Shown in pieces: positions 7,331 through 14,844 of a stretch of DNA of 23,099 nt. Every line of letters starts with the position of its first letter. Within the stretch, counting starts at the first letter, position 1. The DNA is from an uncultured Oscillospiraceae bacterium (GTDB lineage: Bacteria > Bacillota_A > Clostridia > Oscillospirales > Oscillospiraceae), in contig CAAEOU010000368.1 of NCBI GenBank assembly GCA_900757695.1, positions 1 through 23,099 on the forward strand, given 5' to 3'. A program made the position numbers and the translations under genes. The notes under the pieces are model-generated. The model did not search any database. It was not told where the DNA came from and saw only the letters and a list, made by a program, of their open reading frames with translations.

Positions 7331-8044
7331 ATGAAAGTAGTAATATGTGATGACGAAGCAGTGTTTGTCAATGTGATTGAATCTCGATTGCGAAATTATG
7401 CTGCAAAAATAGATTTGAATATTGAAATAACCAAATGTCGTTCTGCCAGAGAGCTATTAAGCCTAGATTTGCTTGGTTGCGATGTATTGTTTCTTGACAT
7501 AGATATGCCAGAAATAAATGGGATTGCTGCAGCCAGAGAAATACGAAAAATAAATCGAGATGTTATTCTGGTGTTTGTTACTGGATGGATCGAATATGCT
7601 CCGGCAGGTTATCAGGTGAACGCTTTTCGCTATCTTTTGAAAACTTCGCTAGAGCAGGAATTTGAGCCTTGCATGGAGGATATTCTGGCCCGATTACACG
7701 AGAATGCTGAAATGATGCTATTTCAAACTCGAGATCGAACGCTTGAAATATCACTCAGAAACATTCTTTACTTAGAAGGGACTCAACGTAGGTCTGTGCT
7801 GCTTTATCTGTACGATGGTCGCAATCCGATTGAATGTACTGGAAAACTTGCGGAATATGACGAACGATTATGCGAAAAAGGATTCCTTCGTTTGCAAAAA
7901 AGTTACCTTGCCAATATGGACCATATTGTAAGGATCAAGAACTATATTGCACTTCTTCAAGATGGAACAGAGCTTAAGGTTTCAGAACGGCAATATGCCG
8001 ATGTTAAGAAACAATTCCTTATGTGGAAGGGACGAATTCTATGA
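7331..8044 (+). CDS. AgrA-like response regulator, receiver plus LytTR DNA-binding domain
   Basis: The 237-residue product starts at ATG 7331 because the receiver fold begins at once (MKVVICDDEAVFV) and GGTGGTGAT lies ten bases upstream; an ATG at 7289 would add an unexplained 14 residues. In the receiver, acidic DDE is at 7-9, the phosphoacceptor is probably D56 in DVLFLDIDMP, and the conserved Lys is K104 in FRYLLKTS. Residues about 135-237 form a LytTR domain (ILYLEGTQRRSVLLYL, FLRLQKSYLANMDHIVRI, LKVSERQYADVKKQF). It overlaps the kinase gene by four bases (ATGA), so the two are translationally coupled. In agr systems this protein, phosphorylated by the kinase, activates agr and effector promoters by binding paired short direct repeats. 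Confidence 0.93.
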   Translation: MKVVICDDEAVFVNVIESRLRNYAAKIDLNIEITKCRSARELLSLDLLGCDVLFLDIDMPEINGIAAAREIRKINRDVILVFVTGWIEYAPAGYQVNAFRYLLKTSLEQEFEPCMEDILARLHENAEMMLFQTRDRTLEISLRNILYLEGTQRRSVLLYLYDGRNPIECTGKLAEYDERLCEKGFLRLQKSYLANMDHIVRIKNYIALLQDGTELKVSERQYADVKKQFLMWKGRIL

Positions 8045-9366
8045 ACACCTCACTGTCCTTTTGTCTAAACGGCTTCTTAGTGCTCATTGAAATATCAGCG
8101 TTTTATCTATTAAGTAAATGCTTCTTCCATAATGGACGCCACGGTGTGCGACTATGCCTTTCCCTAATTATCACATTATTTCTTAACATTCTAACTATGA
8201 TTCTTGCCCAAGGGCAGTTAGTAGTTAAAATTCTGGTTCTCGCTATCATAAATGCAGCTTGGATAAAATACGTCTTTCAAGAAAAACTTGTCAAATGCGC
8301 AGTTGTTTCTGTTTTATTCTCTGCGTTTATGCTGGCAGGCGACAGCGTTTTTCTGGCAGGACTGGGCCTGCTCCAGCACCGAGACATTTCGCCCTATTTA
8401 CAAAATCCCTACGGATATTATTTATTTTGCTATATTGCAAAAATCCTGGAGTTATTTGCAATCGTGGTATTACAGCATGGCGTTCGTACACAGACGAGTT
8501 TTCGAAGTGTCACTTGGGCCGATTGGATCCGGGTCATTTCCTTCCCCGCCCTTTCTGTCATTATTTCCGTGATTCTGGGTCAGCTTTACACCATGGAGCC
8601 GACCTTTGCGCCACAGATCCTTTTATGCTCCGTTGTTCTTGTTGCGACGGATGTGCTGGCGATTTTATTGCTGAACTATCTCGACCAGCAGAATCAGGCA
8701 CTGCATGATTACACTATTCTTAAACACTCTATGAAAGTGGAACAGGATAATGTGCAGGCGTGGATGAATGCCTATTCTAACCAACGTAAGCAAACGCACG
8801 AATTTCAAAATCAGCTTGCTGTAATCTGCGGCCTGGCGCAGCAGGAAGCTCCAGATGGGAAACTGTTCCAATATGTAAAGCAGCTTCTTCAAACCAATTT
8901 GTCAGAATCTTTGTTCGTCAAAACAGGCCGTGCTGTGGTTGATGTCATTCTGAATCAAAAGCACGCAATCGCCCAGAGCAAAGGTGTTACACTGCAGGTT
9001 CAGCTCGATGACTTAAGCAATTTTGCACTTCCAGACGAAGCGCTTGTGGTGGTCCTCTCTAATTTAATTGACAATGCCATTGAAGCTTGTGAAAAGAATA
9101 AAGCCCCTAACCATAAAACCATCCTGCTGAAAATGAATGCAAATCCGGATGCTAATTTCTTATATATTGAGAATCCCGCAGAGCAACCGGTCACAATAGT
9201 TAATAACCATATCGTAACCACAAAGAAAAAACGCCCTGAACATGGATACGGTCTGAAAAACATATCGACCATTCTTTCACAGTATGATGCAGACTTTGCG
9301 CTGGATTACCAAGCAGATACCCAAATGTTCTGCTTCTCAGTCCAAATAGTCCCTATTAGTAATTAA
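8041..9366 (+). CDS. AgrC-like sensor histidine kinase (GHKL type)
   Basis: The 441-residue product starts at ATG 8041, with GGAAGGG about ten bases upstream inside the previous gene. The N-terminal 215 residues contain about six hydrophobic membrane segments. A dimerisation helix carries the phosphoacceptor H253 in QTHEFQNQLAVICG. The ATPase part has the N-box NLIDNAIEACEK and the G-box GYGLKNISTIL. This is the polytopic layout of peptide-pheromone kinases such as AgrC. It would detect the cyclic peptide made by the two genes downstream and phosphorylate the coupled response regulator. A strong terminator follows. Confidence 0.93.
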   Translation: MNTSLSFCLNGFLVLIEISAFYLLSKCFFHNGRHGVRLCLSLIITLFLNILTMILAQGQLVVKILVLAIINAAWIKYVFQEKLVKCAVVSVLFSAFMLAGDSVFLAGLGLLQHRDISPYLQNPYGYYLFCYIAKILELFAIVVLQHGVRTQTSFRSVTWADWIRVISFPALSVIISVILGQLYTMEPTFAPQILLCSVVLVATDVLAILLLNYLDQQNQALHDYTILKHSMKVEQDNVQAWMNAYSNQRKQTHEFQNQLAVICGLAQQEAPDGKLFQYVKQLLQTNLSESLFVKTGRAVVDVILNQKHAIAQSKGVTLQVQLDDLSNFALPDEALVVVLSNLIDNAIEACEKNKAPNHKTILLKMNANPDANFLYIENPAEQPVTIVNNHIVTTKKKRPEHGYGLKNISTILSQYDADFALDYQADTQMFCFSVQIVPISN

Positions 9367-9381
9367 AAGCTAGCATCTACG

Positions 9382-9414
9382 GCGGTCATCCTTCAGTTAT
9401 GGATGACCGCTTTT
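9382..9414 (+). terminator. Intrinsic terminator after the kinase gene
   Basis: GCGGTCATCC (9382-9391) and GGATGACCGC (9401-9410) form a perfect 10-bp stem with a nine-base loop, followed by TTTT. It separates the regulator/kinase transcript from agrBD, so the latter needs its own promoter or read-through. Confidence 0.88.
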
Positions 9415-9474
9415 CCCCGCTTTTGCTGAAAAAACCCGGCAGTCACTGCATTTTCTCCAAAAAATTTCTGTAAT

Positions 9475-10101
9475 ATGCTATATATAAGCACGGTGATGTT
9501 GATGCATACGCTTTCACTAGCAATCGCTGAAGCTTGCACTGCCCGCGGGTGGATTAGCGCACAAGATACACCGTGGTGTGCTTATGCCGTAGAAAACAAG
9601 CTGATTTCCATATGTTTTTTCTTATTATTAATACCCCTTGCTTTATTTTTGAATGTACTGCCGGAAGCAGCAATATTTTCGTGTATCTTCTACCTACTAC
9701 GTCGGCGCTATGGCGGATGGCACGCCCCATATGCTTGGCTCTGTCAAATCATCAGTATTGCATTAGTGCTTGCTACAACGCTGCTTATTGGTCCCGCAAT
9801 TTTGCAGCTCCCGCTTTCTTTAGTTTGCGGCATAAATGCTGTTATTATGATCATCGCTATTCTACAGCCACCAGTATATCCGCCGCAGCTTCACTTTGAC
9901 CAAAAAATAAAATGTGCGAATACAAAAAAGAAAAATCATATTCTGCTTATTGTACTTACCTTTCAAATTGGATTTGGTTTCTTTTTTAGGAATGTGTTGG
10001 TATATAGCCTTCTTGCGGTACTTGCAGGTGTTTCATCTGTGTACATAGAAATATTGCAACAGCAAATTTACAGAAAAGAGGGTTCTTATGAAGAAACTTG
10101 A
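9475..10101 (+). CDS. AgrB-like pheromone-processing peptidase
   Basis: The 208-residue integral membrane protein has the AgrB cysteine-protease signature RRRYGGWHAPYAWLC. H83 and C90 are spaced seven apart, as in the catalytic pair of staphylococcal AgrB. Several hydrophobic segments flank it (about 43-63, 93-125, 160-195). AgrB removes the C-terminal tail of the AgrD precursor and closes the thiolactone. ATG 9475 has no ribosome site and sits in TAATATG, which could itself be a -10 element. ATG 9502, preceded by GGTGAT, is a good alternative start that shortens the protein by nine residues. It overlaps the peptide gene by 14 bases. Confidence 0.9.
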   Translation: MLYISTVMLMHTLSLAIAEACTARGWISAQDTPWCAYAVENKLISICFFLLLIPLALFLNVLPEAAIFSCIFYLLRRRYGGWHAPYAWLCQIISIALVLATTLLIGPAILQLPLSLVCGINAVIMIIAILQPPVYPPQLHFDQKIKCANTKKKNHILLIVLTFQIGFGFFFRNVLVYSLLAVLAGVSSVYIEILQQQIYRKEGSYEET

Positions 10102-10270
10102 GAAAATGGGCGCAAAAATTGTTTCCCAGCTTACCATTAACAGCAGATTTGGCTGGCCACCGGACTGCAATGGTATTATCTACCAGCCTGTGCGTCCGGT
10201 TGACAAGGCCAATACCGCTAACGTTTCCGAGCTCGCCTTTACGGATGTCAAGCACGTCTGCAAAAAGTAA
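10088..10270 (+). CDS. AgrD-like cyclic thiolactone autoinducer precursor
   Basis: The 60-residue peptide starts at ATG 10088 with AGAGGG five bases upstream, overlapping the end of the peptidase gene. It has an amphipathic basic leader (MKKLEKMGAKIVSQLTINS), then FGWPPDCNGII followed by YQPVRPVD. The pattern Cys-four residues-YQPxxP matches clostridial AgrD peptides, in which the ring is the five residues from Cys up to the Tyr. The predicted pheromone ring is therefore Cys-Asn-Gly-Ile-Ile, with an N-terminal tail of unknown length. The C-terminal part is unusually long (29 residues) and ends HVCKK with a second Cys. The position directly after the AgrB-like gene supports the call. A terminator follows. 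Confidence 0.87.
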   Translation: MKKLEKMGAKIVSQLTINSRFGWPPDCNGIIYQPVRPVDKANTANVSELAFTDVKHVCKK

Positions 10271-10276
10271 ATTCAC

Positions 10277-10324
10277 GGATGCCGATATGCCCCGTTAGGT
10301 GTCGTACCGGCATCCTGCTATTTT
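10277..10324 (+). terminator. Probable terminator after the autoinducer gene
   Basis: GGATGCCG (10277-10284) pairs with CGGCATCC (10308-10315) and is followed by TGCTATTTT. The loop is long (23 bases), so it is weaker than the hairpin after the kinase gene. Confidence 0.65.
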
Positions 10325-10378
10325 ACTAATACTGTTGGTTGCAAACTTGTTGGCTCCCCTATATTGCAAAATACCCCT

Positions 10379-10425
10379 AACTCCGTTCTCAGAAACCTAC
10401 AAAAATCTGAGAACGGAGTTTTTTT
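10379..10425 (+). promoter_or_regulatory. Terminator-like hairpin containing the ribosome site of the next gene
   Basis: AACTCCGTTCTCAGA (10379-10393) and TCTGAGAACGGAGTT (10406-10420) form a perfect 15-bp stem with a 12-base loop and a run of seven T ending at 10425. The ATG of the following XRE gene is the next base. The only ribosome site, GGAG at 10415-10418 (seven bases from the ATG), lies within the right arm. The structure can act as a terminator and, on read-through RNA, as a ribosome-site mask. It could also be a bidirectional terminator with the T-run reused as spacer. Confidence 0.75.
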
Positions 10426-10716
10426 ATGACTAATTATAATATTCTGGCCATTGCAGGTCGGCTTTCTTATTTACGCCTTCATAACAACCTCACACTGGAC
10501 GAAGCGGCGCAGAAGCTTGGCATCCAGCGGCGCTCCCTAAGCAACATTGAGTCCGGCGCAAAGGGCTGCTCCATTGACCTGCTGGTACGGATCGCAGATA
10601 CATACGGCTGCTCCTTGGATTATCTCATTCTGGGACGTGACATTGATGGCAATGTCGCCAAGCTAACGCTGCAATCAACAATTCAAGAACTCGCCCGCCT
10701 GCGGGATGCATTCTAG
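10426..10716 (+). CDS. XRE-family helix-turn-helix regulator of the ICE
   Basis: A 96-residue protein with a Cro/C1-type HTH over residues 8-68: LAIAGRLSYLRLHNNLTLDEAAQKLGIQRRSLSNIESG, then SIDLLVRIADTYGCSLDYLILG. A short helical tail (LTLQSTIQELARLRDAF) may dimerise. The start is fixed by the HTH phase and by GGAG seven bases upstream, though that site is buried in the hairpin. Codons are GC-richer than in the agr locus and similar to the helicase and recombinase genes, so it belongs to the ICE backbone rather than to the cargo. It probably controls excision or transfer genes; targets are unknown. Confidence 0.88.
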   Translation: MTNYNILAIAGRLSYLRLHNNLTLDEAAQKLGIQRRSLSNIESGAKGCSIDLLVRIADTYGCSLDYLILGRDIDGNVAKLTLQSTIQELARLRDAF

Positions 10717-10789
10717 GTTTCTACAAGAACCGTCTGTCATCCACGGGAACATCGAAATTCCACATAAGCTGGTCTAAAATATAGCTGTG

Positions 10790-11090
10790 GCAAATATAGC
10801 GCCATATGCAGCTTGACAATTCTATACCAGCGATACGGATCACCCCCGTTCAGCGGAGCCCTGTGAAATAATGGTCACAAGCATGAGAATGGCAGCTCAT
10901 GTGCCAGGATGTTGTTCGGGAACATAATGAGACACCTGCTGGCCCACGCGTAAGCTGGGCGGCGCTGCCCATGGGCTGAAATCAGTGGAGGCCCTTGGAA
11001 GATGCCCGTGAAGGCTGCCAACCTTGTCCGTATTGCGCCCCGTTTCGTTGGGGGCTGAGAAACATACAATGAAGTTCATATATAAAGATG
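10790..11090 (+). ncRNA. Candidate structured RNA upstream of the helicase gene
   Basis: From 10717 to 11155 there is no convincing gene. The GC-rich part shows many local pairing elements in the plus sense: CATGAG/CTCATG near 10882-10901, GTTC/GAAC near 10912-10922, GCCCA/TGGGC around 10942-10960, GCTGCCC/GGGC near 10964-10977, and CCCC/GGGG around 11038-11054. It ends in a strong hairpin at 11091-11122. A TTGACA at 10813-10818 could be a -35, but no good -10 was found. It could be a small RNA, or a long structured leader of the helicase operon. I could not assign a known RNA family. Confidence 0.4.
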
Positions 11091-11125
11091 CCCGGACGGT
11101 TTTCATATGGAGACCGTCCGGGTTT
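11091..11125 (+). terminator. Perfect hairpin between the candidate RNA and the helicase gene
   Basis: CCCGGACGGT (11091-11100) and ACCGTCCGGG (11113-11122) form a 10-bp perfect stem with a 12-base loop, followed by only TTT. It is either the terminator of the structured RNA or an attenuator in the helicase leader, 33 bases before the ATG. Confidence 0.7.
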
Positions 11126-11155
11126 GCAATTACGTAAATATAAGAGGAATACACT

Positions 11156-13108
11156 ATGAATCAACAAAAATTACGGGCAGACGCCCACAAACAAATAGAG
11201 GAAATATTCAAAACCTTGCTGCCCGCCAGAGGACTTTCCTACCGGGAGGCCCAGGCGCAGCTTAGTCACACTATGCTGGATGCTCTGCTGGACGGGAAAA
11301 TCGCCCTCTGTGATGCGGGCACCGGCATTGGCAAGACCTTTTCTTATCTGGTGGCTGGAGCCGTCTTTGATCAGGCACGTTGCAGGGACAGCTGCACCCA
11401 TCAGCCACTCATCATCTCCACCTCCAGTATCGCACTTCAGCGGGCAGTGAAATATGAATATCTGCCGCTTCTGTCCTCGGCGCTATTGGATGCAGGATAT
11501 CAGAAGAAGCCATTGCTGGCGGTGATCCGCAAGGGACGCTCCCATTATGTCTGCGACCAGCGGCTGGAAAAGCGGCTTCGGCAGTTAAACGGCGCGAAGA
11601 AAAACGCCATGTCACGGGAAGCATTGGAGCATTTGCAGGAACAGCTTGATCTGGATGAGGCGGAGCACCTAAGTGACTATGATCGAAGCAGGGTCTGTGT
11701 GCCAAAGGCTTGCAGTTGCCGGAGAGAATATTGCCGCTACCGGACCTATCTCCAAAGCTGCAATTCTCCGCAGTACCTATTCCAAATCTGCAACCACAAT
11801 TTGCTGTTCGCGGACGCCATGCACCGAAGCCAGAGTCTGCGTCCTATCTTCCTGGAATACTGCGGTCTTATCGTGGATGAAAGCCATCGGCTCCCGGAGG
11901 TTGCCCGACAGATGCTGGGCATTTCTCTGGAGAAAGCAGACATTGATGCGGTGATTTATGGGCTGAAAATGGAGCGCTACCAGCTGGCGGCGGAGTATCT
12001 GGAGGATGCATTCCGCCCGTTGCTGGAACGTATCTCCGTCCCGCCGGAGGGACAGCCGTTCAACGTATATGCAGAGCTTTTGAAGATTCCCTACCAGGTG
12101 CTGTCCACCGTAGAAGCCAAGCTGCTGCACCAGCTCAGTCACCTGATGCGGAGAAATCTACAAAAGCTGCGTTCCGTTATCTCGACGCTTCTTGATTTTG
12201 AGCATCAGGAGAACTTGGTCTGCTATGCCGAAGAAAACCAGGGCAGCACAAGGCTTTGCGCCACCCTGTATGATTTGGGCGCCCCCATGAAAAAGCTCCT
12301 GTGGAATCGTCCCCAGGGAATGATCCTCACATCCGGCACCATGGCGGTGGGAACAGATTTTCAGCGTTTCCGGACGGAAACCGGGCTGACAGATTCCTAC
12401 CGCGTCACGGAGTCTGTGTGGGAATCCCCGTTTGACTATCTGGGCCATGCGCTGCTGTATCTCCCGGAATATCCGCCGTTGCAGTTTGGGGGCAGACAGG
12501 ATCTTTATTACGATGCGCTGGCTGGAGAAATTGCACGGCTGATTCGGGCAGCTTCCGGGCACACGTTGGTGCTGTTTACTTCCTACAGCGCTATGTCTGC
12601 GGTGAAGGAACGCCTGCTGGAGCAGGGAACCTTTTATCCGCTGCTGGCAATGGGGCACAATCCCGGTCGTACCATGCAGCAGTTTCAGGAGATGCCCGGT
12701 GCCGTTCTTTTGGCTACCGGCTCTGCCTGGGAGGGGATGGACTTTCCGGGGGATATGGTTTCCCTGCTGGTAATCCCCAAGCTGCCGTTTCCTTACCCCA
12801 ATGAGCTGAAGGAAAAGCAGAAGGGGCAGTATTCGAGCCTTCAGGATTTCATCAACTCCGTAGTCTTGCCGGAGATGCAGATCAAGCTTCGGCAGGGCTT
12901 TGGCCGTGCCATTCGGACGGAGACGGATACTTGTGTGATTGCTGTGCTGGACGACCGTGCAGCTGCGGGGCAGCGGTATCATGCTGCAATGCTGCAAGCG
13001 CTGCCGGAGATGGCCGTGACCAACGATCTAGAGGATGTGGAACGGTTTATGTGGAAGCATAAGCCGGATTCCTATTTCCGTGGAAGTACCTATGAATGCA
13101 AAGAGTAA
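11156..13108 (+). CDS. DinG/XPD-like ATP-dependent DNA helicase with Fe-S cluster
   Basis: The 650-residue superfamily 2 helicase starts at ATG 11156, with AAGAGG nine bases upstream. Walker A is CDAGTGIGKTFSYL at about residues 52-65, the DEAH-like box is IVDESHRL at about 237-244, and the C-terminal motif VI is RQGFGRAIRTE at about 579-589. Cysteines in SHYVCDQRL (about 132) and VCVPKACSCRREYCRY (about 180-195) form the 4Fe-4S site of the XPD/DinG group. These enzymes move 5'-3' on single-stranded DNA and resolve forks, R-loops or flaps. No N-terminal nuclease domain is present. On ICEs such helicases lie next to the recombinase module and probably assist replication or processing of the excised DNA. 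The small gene downstream overlaps its end. Confidence 0.92.
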   Translation: MNQQKLRADAHKQIEEIFKTLLPARGLSYREAQAQLSHTMLDALLDGKIALCDAGTGIGKTFSYLVAGAVFDQARCRDSCTHQPLIISTSSIALQRAVKYEYLPLLSSALLDAGYQKKPLLAVIRKGRSHYVCDQRLEKRLRQLNGAKKNAMSREALEHLQEQLDLDEAEHLSDYDRSRVCVPKACSCRREYCRYRTYLQSCNSPQYLFQICNHNLLFADAMHRSQSLRPIFLEYCGLIVDESHRLPEVARQMLGISLEKADIDAVIYGLKMERYQLAAEYLEDAFRPLLERISVPPEGQPFNVYAELLKIPYQVLSTVEAKLLHQLSHLMRRNLQKLRSVISTLLDFEHQENLVCYAEENQGSTRLCATLYDLGAPMKKLLWNRPQGMILTSGTMAVGTDFQRFRTETGLTDSYRVTESVWESPFDYLGHALLYLPEYPPLQFGGRQDLYYDALAGEIARLIRAASGHTLVLFTSYSAMSAVKERLLEQGTFYPLLAMGHNPGRTMQQFQEMPGAVLLATGSAWEGMDFPGDMVSLLVIPKLPFPYPNELKEKQKGQYSSLQDFINSVVLPEMQIKLRQGFGRAIRTETDTCVIAVLDDRAAAGQRYHAAMLQALPEMAVTNDLEDVERFMWKHKPDSYFRGSTYECKE

Positions 13109-13238
13109 AGCAATATATTATTTAATTATAGATTATTTGGCGCAAATGGCGGACGCCCACCTCATTTCTCCCTCAGAACTGGATGCCGCGCAGAAGCTGG
13201 CAGCTGTTCAATATGGCATTGAGGATGTCTGGCAATAG
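13092..13238 (+). CDS. Small SHOCT-like protein
   Basis: The 48-residue product starts at ATG 13092 (MNAKSKAIYYLIIDYL...) inside the helicase 3' end, with GGAAG eight bases upstream; the frame extends further upstream but without a ribosome site. It is predicted helical, and its second half, HLISPSELDAAQKLAAVQYGI, resembles a SHOCT motif (short helical oligomerisation unit). Small proteins of this kind commonly precede the recombinases of Clostridia ICEs. Its role is unknown; a recombination or regulatory accessory is a guess. Confidence 0.7.
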   Translation: MNAKSKAIYYLIIDYLAQMADAHLISPSELDAAQKLAAVQYGIEDVWQ

Positions 13239-13296
13239 GGGCTAGATATTTTCCCAATTCTGTGGTATATGTGTGATAATGAAAGGAGGCCCGGTT

Positions 13297-14844
13297 ATGA
13301 GCACGATCACCATCATTCCAAGCACCAAGGCCCAGCAGCTTCACCTCCGCGTGGCCGCTTATTGCCGGGTTAGCTCCGACTCCGCCGACCAGCTCCATTC
13401 CTATGCTGCTCAGATCAACGCCTACACACAGCTGATTCAGCAGCATTCGGATTGGGAGCTGGTGGACATCTATGCGGATGAAGGCTTGACCGGAACCCGT
13501 ATGGATAAGCGGGCGGAATTTGGTCGGCTGCTCTCGGATTGCCGAAAGGGCCGGGTGGATAAAATTCTCGTGAAATCCATCTCCCGCTTTGCCAGAAACA
13601 CAAAGGACTGTCTGGTGGTGCTTCGGGAACTGAAGCTGCTGAACGTCTCCGTCCAATTTGAAGAAGAACATATTGATACCCAAACGCTCACCTCAGAATT
13701 GATGGTGAGCGTTTTCGGTTCTCTGGCCCAGCAGGAATCCACGTCCATCTCCCAGAATCTCCGTATGAGCTATCAGCGGAGAATGGAAAAGGGTGCATTC
13801 AGCACCTGCAAGGCGCCCTTCGGATACCGGCTCAAGGATGGCAAACAGCTGACCATCCACCCCACCGAAGCCGCGTCAGTTTCCTGGATCTTCTCCGAAT
13901 ATCTCCGTGGCCGGAGCCAAGCGCAAATTGCCGAGGATCTGACCAGTCGGGGACTCCCAACGGCAGACGGCACGCCCTACTGGCAGGAGACCTCTATTGC
14001 CTATATTCTCACAAACGAGAAGTACATTGGCGACTCCCTCTGTCAGAAAACCTATACCACCCCCCTGCCCTTCGCCCAGAAGCGCAACTTCGGAGAACAG
14101 CCGCAATACTATGTGCATGGCTCCCATCCCGCCATTATCTCCAAGGAAGTATTTGAGCAGACCCAGCAGCTTCGTCGAAAGCGGATCTATGAAAAGCAGC
14201 ACTGCAATCACCTCTCCCCCTTCCGCGGAAAGCTATTCTGTGGAAACTGCGGTTCCTCCTTTACCCGTAGAGTGAACGCAAACGGCTATACCTGCTTTGT
14301 GTGCCGAAACCGAAACAAGAAGGTGACACGCTGCTCTGTAGGACGGATTTCAGAAGTCCAGCTGCAAGCCGCCTGTATCCGGCTGTACAACCGTCTCCGC
14401 TGCAACATGGACACCATTCTACCCCCCGCACTTCACCAGCTCCGAGTGTTAGAAGAAGCCTTGCAGCGGGATAACCCAGTGCTGACGCAGCTCAACCTTG
14501 AAATCGCAGAGACTGCCGTTCAGGCCCAGAAGGTCAGCAAAATGCTTTCCGCCGGGCTCATAAGCGCGGACATCTGCATCACCAAGCAGCGGAAGATTGA
14601 CAGCACCTTAAAAGAGCTCCGCAGAAAGCGCAGAAAGATTCTGCAAAACAGCGCTGTGGACGAAGCCATCAAGACTATCACCAGCCTTCAGGAAATCCTA
14701 ACAGCTGGCCCGGAGCAGCTTATCCGCTTTGATACTGACCTCTTTGAAACGCTTGTGGAAAAGATCACAGTCCTTCCGGATCACGCACTTCGCTTTCGGC
14801 TCTACGGCGGGATCACCCTTGACCAACAGGAGGAACCAGTATGA
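13297..14844 (+). CDS. Large serine recombinase 1
   Basis: A 515-residue protein started at ATG 13297, seven bases after AAAGGAGG. The N-terminal resolvase domain (about 15-165) has the nucleophile S26 in AAYCRVSS with R24, the DEGLTGT segment at 61-67, and the active-site arginines R97 and R100 in SISRFARN. A recombinase domain follows (FGYRLKDGKQLTIHPTEA, ILTNEKYIGD). After it comes a zinc ribbon (CGNCGSSF ... CFVCRNRNKKVTRC) and a coiled-coil-like helical region. All catalytic residues are present, so it should cut and rejoin att DNA. Its last codons (QEEP) carry the ribosome site of the next gene, and the two overlap by ATGA. Such proteins work with the neighbouring paralogues in ICE excision and integration. 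Confidence 0.95.
   Translation: MSTITIIPSTKAQQLHLRVAAYCRVSSDSADQLHSYAAQINAYTQLIQQHSDWELVDIYADEGLTGTRMDKRAEFGRLLSDCRKGRVDKILVKSISRFARNTKDCLVVLRELKLLNVSVQFEEEHIDTQTLTSELMVSVFGSLAQQESTSISQNLRMSYQRRMEKGAFSTCKAPFGYRLKDGKQLTIHPTEAASVSWIFSEYLRGRSQAQIAEDLTSRGLPTADGTPYWQETSIAYILTNEKYIGDSLCQKTYTTPLPFAQKRNFGEQPQYYVHGSHPAIISKEVFEQTQQLRRKRIYEKQHCNHLSPFRGKLFCGNCGSSFTRRVNANGYTCFVCRNRNKKVTRCSVGRISEVQLQAACIRLYNRLRCNMDTILPPALHQLRVLEEALQRDNPVLTQLNLEIAETAVQAQKVSKMLSAGLISADICITKQRKIDSTLKELRRKRRKILQNSAVDEAIKTITSLQEILTAGPEQLIRFDTDLFETLVEKITVLPDHALRFRLYGGITLDQQEEPV

Noticed and set aside
10098..10298. 66-codon plus-strand ORF overlapping the AgrD-like gene
   Set aside because: The overlapping frame from 10088 has the ribosome site, amphipathic leader and Cys-ring-YQPxxP layout; this one has none and runs through the terminator.
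10875..11167. Several overlapping minus-strand ORFs upstream of the helicase
   Set aside because: They lack ribosome sites and protein patterns; the region is better read as structured non-coding sequence.
12158..12997. Minus-strand open frame of 279 codons
   Set aside because: It lies wholly inside the helicase gene, whose motifs fix the other strand as coding.
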